Shown here piece after piece: positions 50,258 to 62,817 of a stretch of 64,000 nucleotides of DNA. Where the stretch lies: assembly GCF_023715895.1 (NCBI RefSeq), contig NZ_JAMBOO010000002.1, forward strand, positions 1-64,000, given 5' to 3'. This DNA comes from Domibacillus indicus (GTDB lineage: Bacteria; Bacillota; Bacilli; Bacillales; Domibacillaceae). The notes below the pieces were generated by a model. The model was not told the origin of the DNA and searched no databases. It saw nothing but the letters and a program-made list of their open reading frames with translations. The position numbers and the translations under genes are program-made. The first letter of the stretch is position 1; each line of letters starts with the position of its first letter.

Positions 50258-51529
50258 TCAGATTTTTTTCGTTTCCATTAAATAGTCAATCGCGCTTGCC
50301 ACCGCGATTTTCACATGCGCATACGTAAGTCCGCCCTGTACGTATGCCGCGTATGGCGGACGCAGCGGCCCGTCTGCCGTCAGTTCGATACTGGCACCCT
50401 GTACGAATGTGCCTGCCGCCATAATCACGTCATCCTCATAGCCCGGCATATAAGCAGGCTGCGGGGTTACATGCGAGTTTACAGGCGAGGCAAACTGAAT
50501 TGCCTGGCAAAAAGCGACCATTTTATCGCGGTCACCAAACTCTACCGCTTGAATTAAATCTGTGCGCGGCTCGTTCCATGCCGGTGTAGTATTCATGCCA
50601 AAGCCTTCAAGCATCGCTGCTGTAAACACAGCGCCTTTTAAGCTTTCCGCCACTACATGCGGAGCGAGAAACAGTCCCTGGTACATTTCCTGAAGGCTGT
50701 AAAGGCTGGCGCCTGCTTCCGCTCCGATGCCCGGTGAGGTCATGCGGTACGAACAGCTTTCTACATATTCCTTTTTGCCGACAATGTATCCGCCGGTTTT
50801 GGCAATGCCGCCGCCCGGATTTTTAATGAGGGAGCCGGCCATCAAATCAGCACCGGCATGCAGCGGCTCTTCCTGCTCAACAAATTCCCCGTAGCAGTTG
50901 TCTACAAACACTATAGCATCGGGCTTGATTTCTTTCACAAACGAAACCATTTCGCGAATGTCTTCTATCGTAAAAGACGGCCGCACGGCATAGCCTTTTG
51001 AACGCTGGATCGCAATCATCTTCGTCCGTTCATTGATACTGGCGCGGATACGGTCAAAATCCGGCCGGCCGTTTTCATCCAGATCCACGTGCTGATAGGA
51101 AATGCCAAATTCACGAAGTGAACCATTGGATGGTCCGTTTATGCCGATAATTTCATCTAATGTATCATATGGCTTTCCAGTAATGTAAAGTAATTCATCG
51201 CCAGGACGCAAAATGCCGAACAGTGAAATGGTGATCGCGTGCGTACCTGAAATAATTTGCGGACGCACAAGGGCATTTTCACCGCCGAATACGTCTGCGT
51301 ATACTTTTTCAAGCGTTTCCCTTCCCGCGTCATCATAACCATAGCCGGTAGATGGGGTAAAGTGAAAATCGCTTACCTGATTCGATTGAAAGCTTTTGAG
51401 TACACGAAATTGATTGAACTCCGCCCGCTCGTCAATCTGCCGGTGAATACCGGCAATTTTCGCCTCTGCCTCTGCCGCTTTTTCGCGGATGGCAGCGCCG
51501 TTTTTCAGTAAATCAAACATGCTGGTCAT
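50258..51529 (-). CDS. ynbB: PLP-dependent methionine gamma-lyase family protein (YnbB-like, 'aluminium resistance')
   Basis: 423 residues of the fold-type I PLP family. The Lys that forms the Schiff base is in GSLIKNPGGGIAKTGG, the PLP-binding Asp in VFVDNCYGEF, and the N-terminal NQVSDFHFTPSTGYGYDD contributes to the site. The family is related to cystathionine gamma-lyase, but its physiological substrate is not settled. Position next to glnR-glnA is conserved with Bacillus subtilis ynbB; hflX, which lies beside it there, is absent. Confidence 0.88.
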   Translation of the reverse strand: MTSMFDLLKNGAAIREKAAEAEAKIAGIHRQIDERAEFNQFRVLKSFQSNQVSDFHFTPSTGYGYDDAGRETLEKVYADVFGGENALVRPQIISGTHAITISLFGILRPGDELLYITGKPYDTLDEIIGINGPSNGSLREFGISYQHVDLDENGRPDFDRIRASINERTKMIAIQRSKGYAVRPSFTIEDIREMVSFVKEIKPDAIVFVDNCYGEFVEQEEPLHAGADLMAGSLIKNPGGGIAKTGGYIVGKKEYVESCSYRMTSPGIGAEAGASLYSLQEMYQGLFLAPHVVAESLKGAVFTAAMLEGFGMNTTPAWNEPRTDLIQAVEFGDRDKMVAFCQAIQFASPVNSHVTPQPAYMPGYEDDVIMAAGTFVQGASIELTADGPLRPPYAAYVQGGLTYAHVKIAVASAIDYLMETKKI

Positions 51530-51670
51530 GATTGTGTTCCTACTTTCTTATTCGCTTTTTTCATCATAGCAAAATACCGGATTTCTTGAAAGAAAAAGTA
51601 GATGTGAATTAAGAGAATGGTTTATAATAGAAGCCGAACATTAATCATTTTGAATGAAGGAAGGTTCGGA

Positions 51671-52279
51671 ATGGAGCTTACATGGGATGTTTTTACGATC
51701 CTTGGCACGATTGCGTTTGCGATTTCAGGGGCAATTGTGGCAATGGAAGAAGAGTATGATTTGTTTGGCATATATATTTTAGGGATGATTACCGCGTTTG
51801 GGGGCGGTGCCATCCGGAATTTATTGATCGGCGTTCCGGTTTCCGCGCTGTGGGAGCAGGGAGAATTTTTTACGATCGCAGCTCTTTCCATTACGGCGGT
51901 CATTTTGTTTCCACAAAATCTGCTCCGCCACTGGCCGGTATGGGGGAATTTTTTTGATGCGATCGGCCTCGCTGCTTTTGCCGTGCAGGGTGCATTATAT
52001 GCAGCCGGCATGAATCATCCGCTCAGTGCTGTTGTTGTGGCAGCTGTACTGACTGGAAGCGGCGGCGGGCTTGTACGGGATGTGCTGGCACAGCGGAAGC
52101 CTGCGCTGCTTCGCGATGAAGTATACGGCGTCTGGGCGGCGCTTGCCGGCTTGATCATTGCCCTTGGCGGTGCAGAAACGCCGGCACAGCTTATTATTTT
52201 ATTTCTGTTTATTACGGTGCTGCGTATTCTTTCTTACAAATACGGCTGGCATCTGCCAAAACGTACGGTTAAACTGTAA
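51671..52279 (+). CDS. TRIC-type (UPF0126/YadS) membrane protein
   Basis: 202 residues with seven predicted spans and the internal repeat of the family: TIAFAISGAIVAMEEEYDLFG ... GGGAIRNLLIG and AIGLAAFAVQGALYAAG ... GSGGGLVRDVLA. Bacterial TRIC homologues are trimeric cation channels. I begin at the ATG at 51671, with GAAGGAAGG upstream, rather than at 51617. It converges on the TetR gene with a shared terminator. Confidence 0.85.
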   Translation: MELTWDVFTILGTIAFAISGAIVAMEEEYDLFGIYILGMITAFGGGAIRNLLIGVPVSALWEQGEFFTIAALSITAVILFPQNLLRHWPVWGNFFDAIGLAAFAVQGALYAAGMNHPLSAVVVAAVLTGSGGGLVRDVLAQRKPALLRDEVYGVWAALAGLIIALGGAETPAQLIILFLFITVLRILSYKYGWHLPKRTVKL

Positions 52280-52308
52280 GAGCCCGTCTCGGACGGGCTT
52301 TTTTTGTG
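52280..52308. terminator. Bidirectional terminator
   Basis: AGCCCGTC / GACGGGCT with a run of seven T, between two convergent genes. Confidence 0.9.
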
Positions 52309-52323
52309 CAAAAAAGAACCCGT

Positions 52324-52980
52324 TTACTGAACGGATTCTTTCTTTAGCAGGAATTGATCTCCTTTTCCGGCTTTCATGGCGCTTTCGGTCAACAGGGAAT
52401 GCAGCATCATATCATTAAAAATACGGGCAATATCTTCAATCGATAATTCGCCTTCTTTTTTAAACCATTTGTACATCCAGTTGATCATTCCCATAATCGC
52501 CATGGTGGAAATTTCAGCCGGCACTTCCGGACGGAAATCGCCATTCTCCTGTCCTTCACGGATAATCTGGAGAAGCAGCTGGCGGTACTGGTCACGTTTT
52601 TCGTTAATCTGCTTTTCAAAATCCCCTTTTAAATACGTACTTTCCTGGTAGAATACCGTAATATGCGGCTTATATAAATCAAAAATTTTTGTAAACGAAG
52701 TAATGATTCCGCACATTCGTGAAACAGGGTCTGTTTCTTTTTCGTACGATTCTTTGGCTTTGTTGAGCAGATACGAAATAAACACGTCATGAATATGGTA
52801 CAGCAGCTCATCTTTTGACCGGAAATTGTGATAAAATCCGCCTTTTGACGTTCCGCATTCATCTACAATCTGGTCGATGGTCACTCCGTGGTAGCCGTGT
52901 TTTTCAAACATTACTAAAGCGGTTTCAATGATTCTTTCCTTCACAGGCTTTTTTTTCATCTTCATCATCCTTTTGGACAT
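52324..52980 (-). CDS. TetR/AcrR-family regulator
   Basis: 218 residues. The N-terminal HTH is clear: RIIETALVMFEKHGYHGVTIDQIVDECGTSKGGFYHNFRSKDELL (positions about 16-60, given here for orientation by its parts RIIETAL, GTSKGGFYHNF). The C-terminal ligand domain resembles FadR/KstR2-type fatty acyl-CoA sensors, which is tentative. Just upstream of spoVK's 3' end with 16 bases between; may be co-transcribed with spoVK. Targets unknown. Confidence 0.85.
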   Translation of the reverse strand: MSKRMMKMKKKPVKERIIETALVMFEKHGYHGVTIDQIVDECGTSKGGFYHNFRSKDELLYHIHDVFISYLLNKAKESYEKETDPVSRMCGIITSFTKIFDLYKPHITVFYQESTYLKGDFEKQINEKRDQYRQLLLQIIREGQENGDFRPEVPAEISTMAIMGMINWMYKWFKKEGELSIEDIARIFNDMMLHSLLTESAMKAGKGDQFLLKKESVQ

Positions 52981-52996
52981 TCTAACATATGTTTTT

Positions 52997-53908
52997 TTAT
53001 TGTGACAATTGAAAATCTTCCCCTTTCAATGTTTTCAGCTCTTTTTTTGAATGGGCGGTCTGCTTCATCAGCCGGATCGCCTGGCGCCGGGCCGCTTTTT
53101 CAATGAGAGTCCGCACATTCCTCCCGTTTGCGAAACGAAACCCCGCCCGCCGTTTTTCCTGTTCAATCATCGCCTGAAGGACAGCCCTTCCTTCCCGGTC
53201 GATTTCATAATTTTTTTCTCTGGCGATCACATCCGCGATTTGAAGCAGCTCCTCCGTTGTATAATCCGGAAAGTGGTGAACAATTGGAAATCTTGACTGA
53301 AGCCCCGGATTCATCGACAAAAAGTGCGCCATTTCCCGTGGATAGCCGGCCAGTATTAGAATAAAGCTGTTTTGATGATCCTCCATTTGTTTCACAAGCG
53401 TATCAATCGCTTCTTTGCCAAAGTCTTTTTCTCCGCCCCGCGCCAGAGAGTAGGCTTCATCAATAAACAGCACGCCGCCAAGCGCTTTTTTAACGAGATC
53501 GCGTGTTTTTTGTGCCGTATGACCGATATATTCCCCGACCAGGTCCGCCCGCTCGGCTTCAATAAAATGACCTTTTTCCAGCAGGCCGATCCGCTTAAAC
53601 ATCGAAGCAAACAGCCGCGCAGCGGTTGTTTTTCCGGTGCCCGGGTTGCCGGTAAACAGCATATGCAACATTTGCCCGCGCGTATCGATGCCGGCTTCGA
53701 TGCGCTTTTTGCTGATGTAGGCTGCTGCATACAGCTCCCGTATGAGTATTTTGAGGCCGCTCAGGCCAATTAACGTATCCATTTCTTCTTCAATCTTGCG
53801 AAGCACCCCGTGTTCCGGATGCTCCGGCCAGCCGTCAGCAAGCGGCGCCGGCTTTTCTTTTGGGTTGAGGACGACATGAATACGGCCTTCCTTGTTTGTC
53901 TGCTTCAT
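52997..53908 (-). CDS. spoVK: Stage V sporulation protein K, AAA+ ATPase
   Basis: About 303 residues of a CbbX/SpoVK-type AAA+ protein: Walker A GNPGTGKTTAAR, Walker B GGVLFIDEAYSL, sensor and Arg-finger regions RFPIVHHFPDYT and GNVRTL-type end (ANGRNVRTLIEKA). SpoVK is needed for spore maturation in the mother cell. Start is the ATG at 53908 with AAGGAGGGG upstream; the first 14 codons of the longer frame lack a site. Confidence 0.92.
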   Translation of the reverse strand: MKQTNKEGRIHVVLNPKEKPAPLADGWPEHPEHGVLRKIEEEMDTLIGLSGLKILIRELYAAAYISKKRIEAGIDTRGQMLHMLFTGNPGTGKTTAARLFASMFKRIGLLEKGHFIEAERADLVGEYIGHTAQKTRDLVKKALGGVLFIDEAYSLARGGEKDFGKEAIDTLVKQMEDHQNSFILILAGYPREMAHFLSMNPGLQSRFPIVHHFPDYTTEELLQIADVIAREKNYEIDREGRAVLQAMIEQEKRRAGFRFANGRNVRTLIEKAARRQAIRLMKQTAHSKKELKTLKGEDFQLSQ

Positions 53909-53951
53909 GCTGCGCCCCTCCTTTATAAGAAAAGATATGCAGGCGCACAAA

Positions 53952-53980
53952 AAAAAGACCCGCCCTAGGCGGATCTCTGG
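53952..53980 (-). terminator. hfq terminator
   Basis: Minus strand GATCCGCC / GGCGGGTC then eight T. Confidence 0.85.
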
Positions 53981-53989
53981 AGTCTTCTC

Positions 53990-54220
53990 TTATTGTTCTT
54001 CGAAATTCAAGTTGACGCTGCGCTGAGGAGCAAATGTCGAAATGGCATGTTTAAACACAAGCTGCTGTTTCCCATCGGTTTCTACCAGAACGGTAAAGTT
54101 ATCAAATCCTTTAATCAGCCCGCGCAGCTGAAATCCATTCAGTAAAAATACGGTAACCATCGTATTTTCTTTGCGCAGCTGGTTTAGAAATTGGTCTTGA
54201 ATGTTAATTGGCTGTTTCAT
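53990..54220 (-). CDS. hfq: RNA chaperone Hfq
   Basis: 76 residues: [19 protein letters not shown] (Sm1, RNA contact Q and F/Y sites), [19 protein letters not shown] and the Sm2 motif FKHAIST. A homohexamer that binds U-rich and A-rich RNA. Follows miaA as in many bacteria. It is of interest here because the window predicts a family of small RNAs with U-rich ends. Confidence 0.97.
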   Translation of the reverse strand: MKQPINIQDQFLNQLRKENTMVTVFLLNGFQLRGLIKGFDNFTVLVETDGKQQLVFKHAISTFAPQRSVNLNFEEQ

Positions 54221-54263
54221 GCTTGGTTCCTCCTCTTTCTCTCTGAATCCATTATTACTAATT

Positions 54264-55217
54264 CTACCTTAGATTCAGCTTTCCTGCCAGCAGCGAGCAA
54301 ATTTGTTGTTTTTTTTCTTTTCGTGCAGCTTCATCCGTTACATCAAACCAGTCAATCTCCATTTTATTGCGGAACCAGGTAAGCTGGCGTTTGGCGTACC
54401 GGCGTGAATTTTGCTTGAGCACATCGAGCGCTTCTTCAAGCGTCTGCTCACCGCGCAAAAACGGAAACAGCTCTTTGTAGCCAATGGCCTGAACAGCCGG
54501 CACATCGGAGGACAGCTGCTGGCGGTACAGCCATTCTGCTTCTTCCAATAAGCCCTGCTCGACCATCAAATCTACCCGGCGGTTGATTCGGTCATACAGC
54601 ACATCCCGGTCCATGGTCAGCCCGATCATGGCACTTTCGTATTTTTCTGTCGGTGCTTCGGCACTTGGCCGCTGGGATGGCGGCTCGCCTGTTGTCCGGT
54701 AAATTTCAAGCGCCCGGACCGTCCGGCGCACATTGTTCGGATGAAACGTGGCAGCTGTTACAGGGTCCACCCGCTTCAACTCATCATGGAGCGCTTGCGG
54801 CCCTATTCTGTCCGCTTCTGCTTCAAGAGCTGCCCGAACGGTGCCATCTGTCTCCTCACGGGCAAATTGGTAGTCATATAAAACAGATTGAATGTAAAGA
54901 CCTGTGCCGCCGCATATGATGGGCAGCCGGCCCCGCGCGTTGATATCCGCGATTTTTTCGCGGGCGAGCTGCTGAAACTCGGCAGCAGAAAAAGATTCAT
55001 CTACATTTTTAATATCAATTAAATGATGCGGAACCCCGTCCATTTCTTCTTCTGTTACTTTTGCGGTTCCGACGGAAAGCCTCCGGTAAATCTGCATGGA
55101 ATCTCCGCTGATCACCTCACCGTCAAATTGTTTGGCCAGGTGAATACTTAAATCGGTTTTTCCGGATGCTGTCGGGCCAATCACGACAGCGACTTTGTTT
55201 TTTGTCACGTTTTTCAC
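54264..55217 (-). CDS. miaA: tRNA dimethylallyltransferase
   Basis: 317 residues: P-loop [30 protein letters not shown], and the tRNA-binding [18 protein letters not shown]. Adds the isopentenyl group to A37 of UNN-reading tRNAs. The GTG start at 55217 overlaps a weak site. Forms a unit with hfq. Confidence 0.96.
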   Translation of the reverse strand: MKNVTKNKVAVVIGPTASGKTDLSIHLAKQFDGEVISGDSMQIYRRLSVGTAKVTEEEMDGVPHHLIDIKNVDESFSAAEFQQLAREKIADINARGRLPIICGGTGLYIQSVLYDYQFAREETDGTVRAALEAEADRIGPQALHDELKRVDPVTAATFHPNNVRRTVRALEIYRTTGEPPSQRPSAEAPTEKYESAMIGLTMDRDVLYDRINRRVDLMVEQGLLEEAEWLYRQQLSSDVPAVQAIGYKELFPFLRGEQTLEEALDVLKQNSRRYAKRQLTWFRNKMEIDWFDVTDEAARKEKKQQICSLLAGKLNLR

Positions 55218-55261
55218 AGCCTTTTATGGATAAGTATCCTTATTATAGCGGATACGGACCC

Positions 55262-56884
55262 TTACGAACAGGCATCGATCTCTTTTTGAAGCTCTGTGGC
55301 ATGTTTGGCCCTTTCTTCTTCTGACCAGCCGAACAGCCGGGCCATTTTGTTTATCACCTGCTCTTTGTACGTAAGGACAGTTTGGATATCAAACAGCAGG
55401 GCTCCTGTACGGCGGATGAAAAAGTCTGCCGGCGTATACGCCATTTCTTCCTCGATTGCATACATGAGCTGGGCATTTAACAAGTCTGGCAGTTCACTGT
55501 CTTCCTTGTAGGCAAATACTTTTTCTGCATTGGACCCGTACATACGGGCAATTTTTTCTGCATCCTTTTCGGTAAAGCCTTTGGCCGCGCCGACTGTTGT
55601 TTTCGATTGTACAAACGCCGGGAAGTTCGCCGAGCCGCCCACATCACCGCCTGAGATCGGCAGGTGCTTCGTTTCGGATGGGCTGTAAAGAATGTCCCGT
55701 TCCTCCTTCAGCCGTTTGGCAACCAGGTCCACAATGGTTTCGGCCATTTTTCGGTAGCCTGTCAATTTCCCGCCAGCGATCGTCAGCAGGCCGGATTCAG
55801 TTTCCCAGATCTCATCTTTACGGGAAATTTCAGACGGGTCTTTGCCCTCTTCGTAAATAAGCGGGCGGACACCCGACCAGGATGATTCAATATCGGCTTC
55901 GCCTACCTTTACGGAAGGAAACATAAACCGGATCGCATCAAGCAGGTAAGCGCGGTCTTCCGCTGTAATATCCGGGCGGATCGGATCGGTGTTGTAGAAT
56001 GTATCGGTTGTACCGACATACGTTTTGCCGTCACGCGGAATCGCAAACACCATCCGTTTGTCCGGCGTATCAAAGTAAACAGCTTGCTGAAGCGGAAAAA
56101 CGGACTGATCGATAACAATATGAACACCTTTTGTCAGGCGGAGGTGCTTGCCGTTTTCACTTCCGTCTTTTTTGCGCACTTCATCTACCCACGGGCCGGA
56201 AGCGTTAATCACTTTGGCGGCCGTAATAGTCAGCGCCTGGCCGGTTAATTGATCAATAGCTTGAATGCCGGTTACTTTTCCGTCCTCATATGTAAAGCCT
56301 TCCGCTTTCACATAGTTCAGGCAGTGTGCCCCTTTTTCGGCCGCCCGCTTCATCACTTCAAGTGTCAGGCGTGCATCGTCTGTCCGGTACTCCACATAGT
56401 AACCGCCGCCTTTTAAGCCTTCACGCTTTACAAGCGGTTCCTGCTTCAGCGTTTCTGAAGCCGAAAACATTTTCCGGCGCTCTGACCGCTTGACACCTGC
56501 TAAAAAATCATAAACGCGGAGACCGAGAGACGTAGAAAGCGGGCCGAATGTACCGCCTGCGTGGAACGGAAGCAGCATCCATTCCGGCGTGGTTACATGC
56601 GGGCCGTTTTCATATACGATCGCCCGTTCTTTGCCGACCTCTGCCACCATTTTCACTTCAAATTGTTTTAAGTAGCGAAGACCGCCGTGCACAAGCTTGG
56701 TGGAACGGCTCGATGTACCTGCCGCGAAATCCTGCATATCAATTAAAGCGGTTTTCATGCCGCGCATGGAAGCATCAAGGGCAATGCCGGCGCCGGTGAT
56801 GCCGCCGCCAATTACGAGAATGTCATACTGCCCGTTTTGCAATGTCTGTATCGCTTCTGACCGCTGGTGATTGGTGAACTTCAT
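55262..56884 (-). CDS. glpD: Glycerol-3-phosphate dehydrogenase (FAD, respiratory)
   Basis: 540 residues: N-terminal FAD motif [35 protein letters not shown], and SSWSGVRPL. Oxidises glycerol-3-phosphate to dihydroxyacetone phosphate and feeds electrons to menaquinone at the membrane. A GlpP-type leader terminator precedes it (56931-56985). Transcribed alone, downstream of glpFK. Confidence 0.96.
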   Translation of the reverse strand: MKFTNHQRSEAIQTLQNGQYDILVIGGGITGAGIALDASMRGMKTALIDMQDFAAGTSSRSTKLVHGGLRYLKQFEVKMVAEVGKERAIVYENGPHVTTPEWMLLPFHAGGTFGPLSTSLGLRVYDFLAGVKRSERRKMFSASETLKQEPLVKREGLKGGGYYVEYRTDDARLTLEVMKRAAEKGAHCLNYVKAEGFTYEDGKVTGIQAIDQLTGQALTITAAKVINASGPWVDEVRKKDGSENGKHLRLTKGVHIVIDQSVFPLQQAVYFDTPDKRMVFAIPRDGKTYVGTTDTFYNTDPIRPDITAEDRAYLLDAIRFMFPSVKVGEADIESSWSGVRPLIYEEGKDPSEISRKDEIWETESGLLTIAGGKLTGYRKMAETIVDLVAKRLKEERDILYSPSETKHLPISGGDVGGSANFPAFVQSKTTVGAAKGFTEKDAEKIARMYGSNAEKVFAYKEDSELPDLLNAQLMYAIEEEMAYTPADFFIRRTGALLFDIQTVLTYKEQVINKMARLFGWSEEERAKHATELQKEIDACS

Positions 56885-56930
56885 TTTGTCATCCCCTTAG
56901 TGTTGGTTGTTTCTTTTTACCCCTGGATAA

Positions 56931-56985
56931 ACAAAAAGAGACCTGAAAGAACAAAACAGCGATGCTGTCTTGCTTTCAGGTCTCT
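56931..56985 (-). promoter_or_regulatory. GlpP-controlled leader terminator of glpD
   Basis: Minus strand GAGACCTGAAAG ... CTTTCAGGTCTC (perfect 12-bp stem) followed by TTTTTG, between promoter region and start codon. Known layout of glpD antitermination by GlpP bound to glycerol-3-phosphate. Confidence 0.85.
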
Positions 56986-57034
56986 CCCGTTTCTCCGGAC
57001 AATGTATTAACTTATATTTATTGTATCATTAGTG

Positions 57035-59354
<2,320 letters not shown>

Positions 59355-59416
59355 TTTGTTTTCATCCCTTCTTCTCGTTGTTTCGCCTTTTACGCCCGGG
59401 ACGCCTAAAGCAGAAA

Positions 59417-59462
59417 ACAAAAAAACTCACACTGGTCCCCTTGAAGGGTATCAATGTGAGTC
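59417..59462 (-). promoter_or_regulatory. GlpP-controlled leader terminator of glpFK
   Basis: Minus strand ACTCACA ... TGTGAGT with an inner CCCTTCAAGGGG hairpin and a T7 run, in the leader between promoter and glpF. Confidence 0.8.
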
Positions 59463-59514
59463 TCCATGTTCTCGGTCACAAATTTATGAACTTGCTGTTT
59501 ATGATAACGCTAAT

Positions 59515-59528
59515 TGAAAGCGGTGTCA
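59515..59528. promoter_or_regulatory. cre (CcpA) box upstream of glpFK
   Basis: TGAAAGCGGTGTCA matches TGWAANCGNTNWCA at every position. It lies just upstream of the glpFK leader, where carbon catabolite repression acts. Confidence 0.85.
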
Positions 59529-59592
59529 AATGTTTTTAAAAAATGTTGAAAAAGCGCGATAATGGGTATGGGAAAGAAAAGGAGGAATGAAG

Positions 59593-60357
59593 ATGAAGAT
59601 CCAATTAGAAAAATTAAAGCAGGACAAGCAGTTAACGGATAAAAAGCTGTATAAAGCGGAGCTTGAAAAGTATCAGAGGCGCCTTCTTGCTCTGCAGCAA
59701 ACGCTGTTTCATGAAAAAATCGGCTTAATTATTGCATTTGAAGGCATGGATGCGGCCGGAAAAGGCGGGGCAATCAAGCGGATGAATGAACAGCTCGATC
59801 CGCGCGGCGTATTGGTTCATCCGATTTCAGCTCCCCAGCCGCATGAGCTGCGCTACCATTACTTGCAGCGGTTCTGGCGCAAGCTGCCGCAGCACGGGCA
59901 AATTGGGATTTTCGACCGCTCCTGGTATGGCCGCGTGCTCGTTGAGCGAATTGAAGGTTATGCTGTCAACCGCGAATGGAAGCGGGCGTACGATGAAATT
60001 AATGCATTCGAAAAGTCATTAACAGATGAACGATACATAATGATGAAGTTTTGGGTGCACATTTCCAAAGACGAGCAGCTGCGCCGTTTTGAAGAACGGC
60101 AGCAAAACCCTTTAAAACGCTGGAAAATTACCGATGAAGACTGGCGCAACCGTAAAAAGTGGGATCAGTATGTGGAGTCGGCCGAAGAAATGCTCGAGAA
60201 AACAAATTTTGCTCACGCACCATGGTTCGTGATTGAAGGAAATGATAAAAAGTTTGCACGGGTAGAAGTTCTCAAAAGAGCCGTCTCCCATATTGAAGAA
60301 TCGCTGCTGCAGCTTGAGCTGCCGCTGCCCGACTATGCCCTTTACGGCGCCAATTAA
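59593..60357 (+). CDS. ppk2: Polyphosphate kinase 2 family protein
   Basis: 254 residues: Walker A FEGMDAAGKGGAIKR, Walker B FDRSWYGRVLVERIEG, lid RRFEERQQNPLKRWKITDEDW. A single-domain PPK2 phosphorylates nucleoside mono- or diphosphates with polyphosphate. I start at the ATG at 59593, seven bases from AAAGGAGG; the ATG at 59587 is one base from it. Lies between divergent glpF and convergent glpP, unrelated to them. Confidence 0.92.
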   Translation: MKIQLEKLKQDKQLTDKKLYKAELEKYQRRLLALQQTLFHEKIGLIIAFEGMDAAGKGGAIKRMNEQLDPRGVLVHPISAPQPHELRYHYLQRFWRKLPQHGQIGIFDRSWYGRVLVERIEGYAVNREWKRAYDEINAFEKSLTDERYIMMKFWVHISKDEQLRRFEERQQNPLKRWKITDEDWRNRKKWDQYVESAEEMLEKTNFAHAPWFVIEGNDKKFARVEVLKRAVSHIEESLLQLELPLPDYALYGAN

Positions 60358-60358
60358 A

Positions 60359-60386
60359 AAAGCGCAGCCTTATTGGCTGCGCTTCT
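60359..60386. terminator. Terminator between ppk2 and glpP
   Basis: AGCGCAGCC / GGCTGCGCT with A and T runs; serves both convergent genes. Confidence 0.9.
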
Positions 60387-60388
60387 CT

Positions 60389-60949
60389 TTAGCTCCCGGC
60401 AAATTCTTTCCACAGGGCGACATCTGATGTGGTTACAGCAGACGCACCTGCCGAAAGAGCGGCTTCTACTTCCTTTTTTGTTTCGATCAGCCCGCCCGCA
60501 AAAACCGGCTTTCCGGTTTCACGGCGGATCAGCTGGATAATCTTTGGCGCTACACCCGGCAGCACTTCAATAAAGTCTGGCTCCGCTTTTTGTGCAAGCC
60601 GAACGCTTCTGTTGACCGCATTCGAATCTAGAATAAATGCCCGCTGCGTGGCCACGAGCCCCTTTTGCCTTGCTTTGACGAGGGCGCTTCCTTTTGTGGA
60701 AATAATGCCGTATGGCTTAGCGTATCGGGCAATAAATTCCACACCATGCTCATCACCAGCAAGCCCGTTTATTAAATCAAGGTGAACAAACATCTTTTTC
60801 CCATTTTGCTGGGCAAGATCAAGCACACTTTTTACCTGCCCGATGTGCAGATCTAAAAACACACCGTATTCATACTTCATGGAGAGCATTTTCTCAAAGT
60901 CTTTCATTGACCGGATTGCCGGCAGAATTGCTTGTCCATCAAAAGACAT
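60389..60949 (-). CDS. glpP: Glycerol uptake operon antiterminator
   Basis: 186 residues of the GlpP TIM-barrel family: AIRSMKDFEKML, FLDLHIGQVKSV, HLDLINGL, IISTKGSALVKARQKGL, EVLPGV, GKPVFAGGLIETKKEV. Binds glycerol-3-phosphate and prevents termination at the leaders of glpFK and glpD, both seen here. Placed 12 bases after mutL. Confidence 0.95.
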   Translation of the reverse strand: MSFDGQAILPAIRSMKDFEKMLSMKYEYGVFLDLHIGQVKSVLDLAQQNGKKMFVHLDLINGLAGDEHGVEFIARYAKPYGIISTKGSALVKARQKGLVATQRAFILDSNAVNRSVRLAQKAEPDFIEVLPGVAPKIIQLIRRETGKPVFAGGLIETKKEVEAALSAGASAVTTSDVALWKEFAGS

Positions 60950-60961
60950 CGTGCCACCTCT

Positions 60962-62806
60962 TTACATAATTCGTTTGAACATTTTTTCAATATCATAGTT
61001 GGACAGATGAATGGTGATGGGCCGGCCATGCGGACACGTAAAAGGGTCTTCGCTGCGTCGCAGATCGGCCAGCAGCTGCTCAATTTCATCATTCCGCAGA
61101 TGGCGGTTCGCTTTGATTGATCCTTTGCAGCTCATTAGAATCGCTGCTTCCTCGCGAATTTTTTTCACATCCGGTTTTTTCATCGCCAGTACTTCTTCAA
61201 TCATTTCTTCGATCACATCGCGCTCTTCATTTTTTGGAAACCAGACTGGATGCGCACGGACAACGTACGACCGGTCGCCGAATGGCTCTAAAAATACACC
61301 GACGTCTTCAAGTCCGGATCGGTTTTCTTCGATTTTCATAAACTCGTCCGCTGAAAAATCAAACGTGAGCGGAATAAGCAGTTCTTGAAGCTCCGGTTCC
61401 GTTTGTCCGACTTTTTCCCGGAAGTATTCATATTTAATTCGCTCTTGAGCGGCATGCTGGTCGATCATATACAAGCCGTTTTCGTTTTGGGCAAAAATAT
61501 ACGTGCCATGCATCTGGCCGATAGGATACAGCATCGGCATGCGCTCTTTCGGCTCTGCCGGTTCGGCAGGCACAACTGGTGCTTCCTCTTTTACCGGCTC
61601 CGGTTCGGCAGGCGGTTCGTGATCGGTTGGATAAAACGTGGTTTGCGGCGGCCCTTCTTTTACAGGCTCCTCGTAATATTCAGGCTTGTACAGCTTTTCC
61701 ACTTCCGACACCGGCGGCATGGCCGGTTTGCGCGGAGGAGACGGCGCATCAAATTGAAAGGCCGGCTGCTCTGTAAAGTCTTTACGCTTTTTTAGTACAG
61801 GCAGTGCATCTGGAATCAGCGTTTCTTTTCGCAGCGCTTCTTTAATGGAGGAGGCAATCAGTGCGCAAAGCTCCGCTTCTTTACTAAAGCGCACTTCCAG
61901 CTTCGCCGGGTGTACGTTTACGTCAACAAGCAATGGGTCCATTTCAATATTTAACAGCACGATCGGATAGCGTCCGACCGGCAGAAACGTGTGATAGCCT
62001 TCTAAAATAGCGTTAGAGATTTTAAAGTTTTTAATAAACCGTCCGTTAACAATCATCGACATATAATTTCGCGACGCACGTGTCACTTCGGGAAGCGACA
62101 CGAAGCCGGACAGCCGAAAATCGAGCGACTGCGCTTCGACCGGAATCATTTGCTTGGCAATAGACGTTCCGTAAATAGCGGCAAGCACCTGTCTTGCATC
62201 GCCGTTTCCGTTTGTTTTTAATAGCTCACGGCCATTATGGCGGAGACGGAACGACACATCCGGGCGGCTTAAAGCCATCCGGTTGACCCCGTCGGTAATA
62301 TTGCCAAGTTCCGTATGAACGCTTTTCATGTATTTCAGTCGGGCCGGCGTATTAAAAAACAGGTTCGAAACCGTAATTTCCGTTCCTTTACGGGCAGGCC
62401 CCGGCCGCTTGGACTGAATGGCGCCGCCGGACAAAACAATCTCCGTCCCGGCACCGCTTCCTGTAGACGTAGCCATCGTTACATCAGATACCGAGGCGAT
62501 ACTCGGCAGCGCTTCGCCCCGAAAGCCGAGTGTGCGGATGCGGAACAGGTCATTTTCATCTTTAATTTTGCTTGTAGCGTGCCGGTAAAAAGCCCGCTCT
62601 ACATCATCCGGCTCTATGCCGGACCCGTTGTCGGTAATCCGGATCAGTCCAAGTCCGGCTTCTTCCACATCAATTTCAACAACCGTGCTTCCGGCATCAA
62701 GCGCATTCTCGGTTAGTTCTTTTACAACAGAGGCCGGACGCTCCACCACTTCACCGGCCGCAATTTTATTGGATAATGACTCGTCAAGCTGGCGGATAAT
62801 CCCCAT
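60962..62806 (-). CDS. mutL: DNA mismatch repair protein MutL
   Basis: 614 residues. GHKL ATPase motifs: [32 protein letters not shown] Pro/Glu-rich linker (about 355-425) leads to the C-terminal endonuclease and dimer domain with [24 protein letters not shown] and CPHGRPI, the metal sites of MutL from organisms without MutH. Follows mutS by 11 bases. Confidence 0.97.
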   Translation of the reverse strand: MGIIRQLDESLSNKIAAGEVVERPASVVKELTENALDAGSTVVEIDVEEAGLGLIRITDNGSGIEPDDVERAFYRHATSKIKDENDLFRIRTLGFRGEALPSIASVSDVTMATSTGSGAGTEIVLSGGAIQSKRPGPARKGTEITVSNLFFNTPARLKYMKSVHTELGNITDGVNRMALSRPDVSFRLRHNGRELLKTNGNGDARQVLAAIYGTSIAKQMIPVEAQSLDFRLSGFVSLPEVTRASRNYMSMIVNGRFIKNFKISNAILEGYHTFLPVGRYPIVLLNIEMDPLLVDVNVHPAKLEVRFSKEAELCALIASSIKEALRKETLIPDALPVLKKRKDFTEQPAFQFDAPSPPRKPAMPPVSEVEKLYKPEYYEEPVKEGPPQTTFYPTDHEPPAEPEPVKEEAPVVPAEPAEPKERMPMLYPIGQMHGTYIFAQNENGLYMIDQHAAQERIKYEYFREKVGQTEPELQELLIPLTFDFSADEFMKIEENRSGLEDVGVFLEPFGDRSYVVRAHPVWFPKNEERDVIEEMIEEVLAMKKPDVKKIREEAAILMSCKGSIKANRHLRNDEIEQLLADLRRSEDPFTCPHGRPITIHLSNYDIEKMFKRIM

Positions 62807-62817
62807 TTACGTTCACC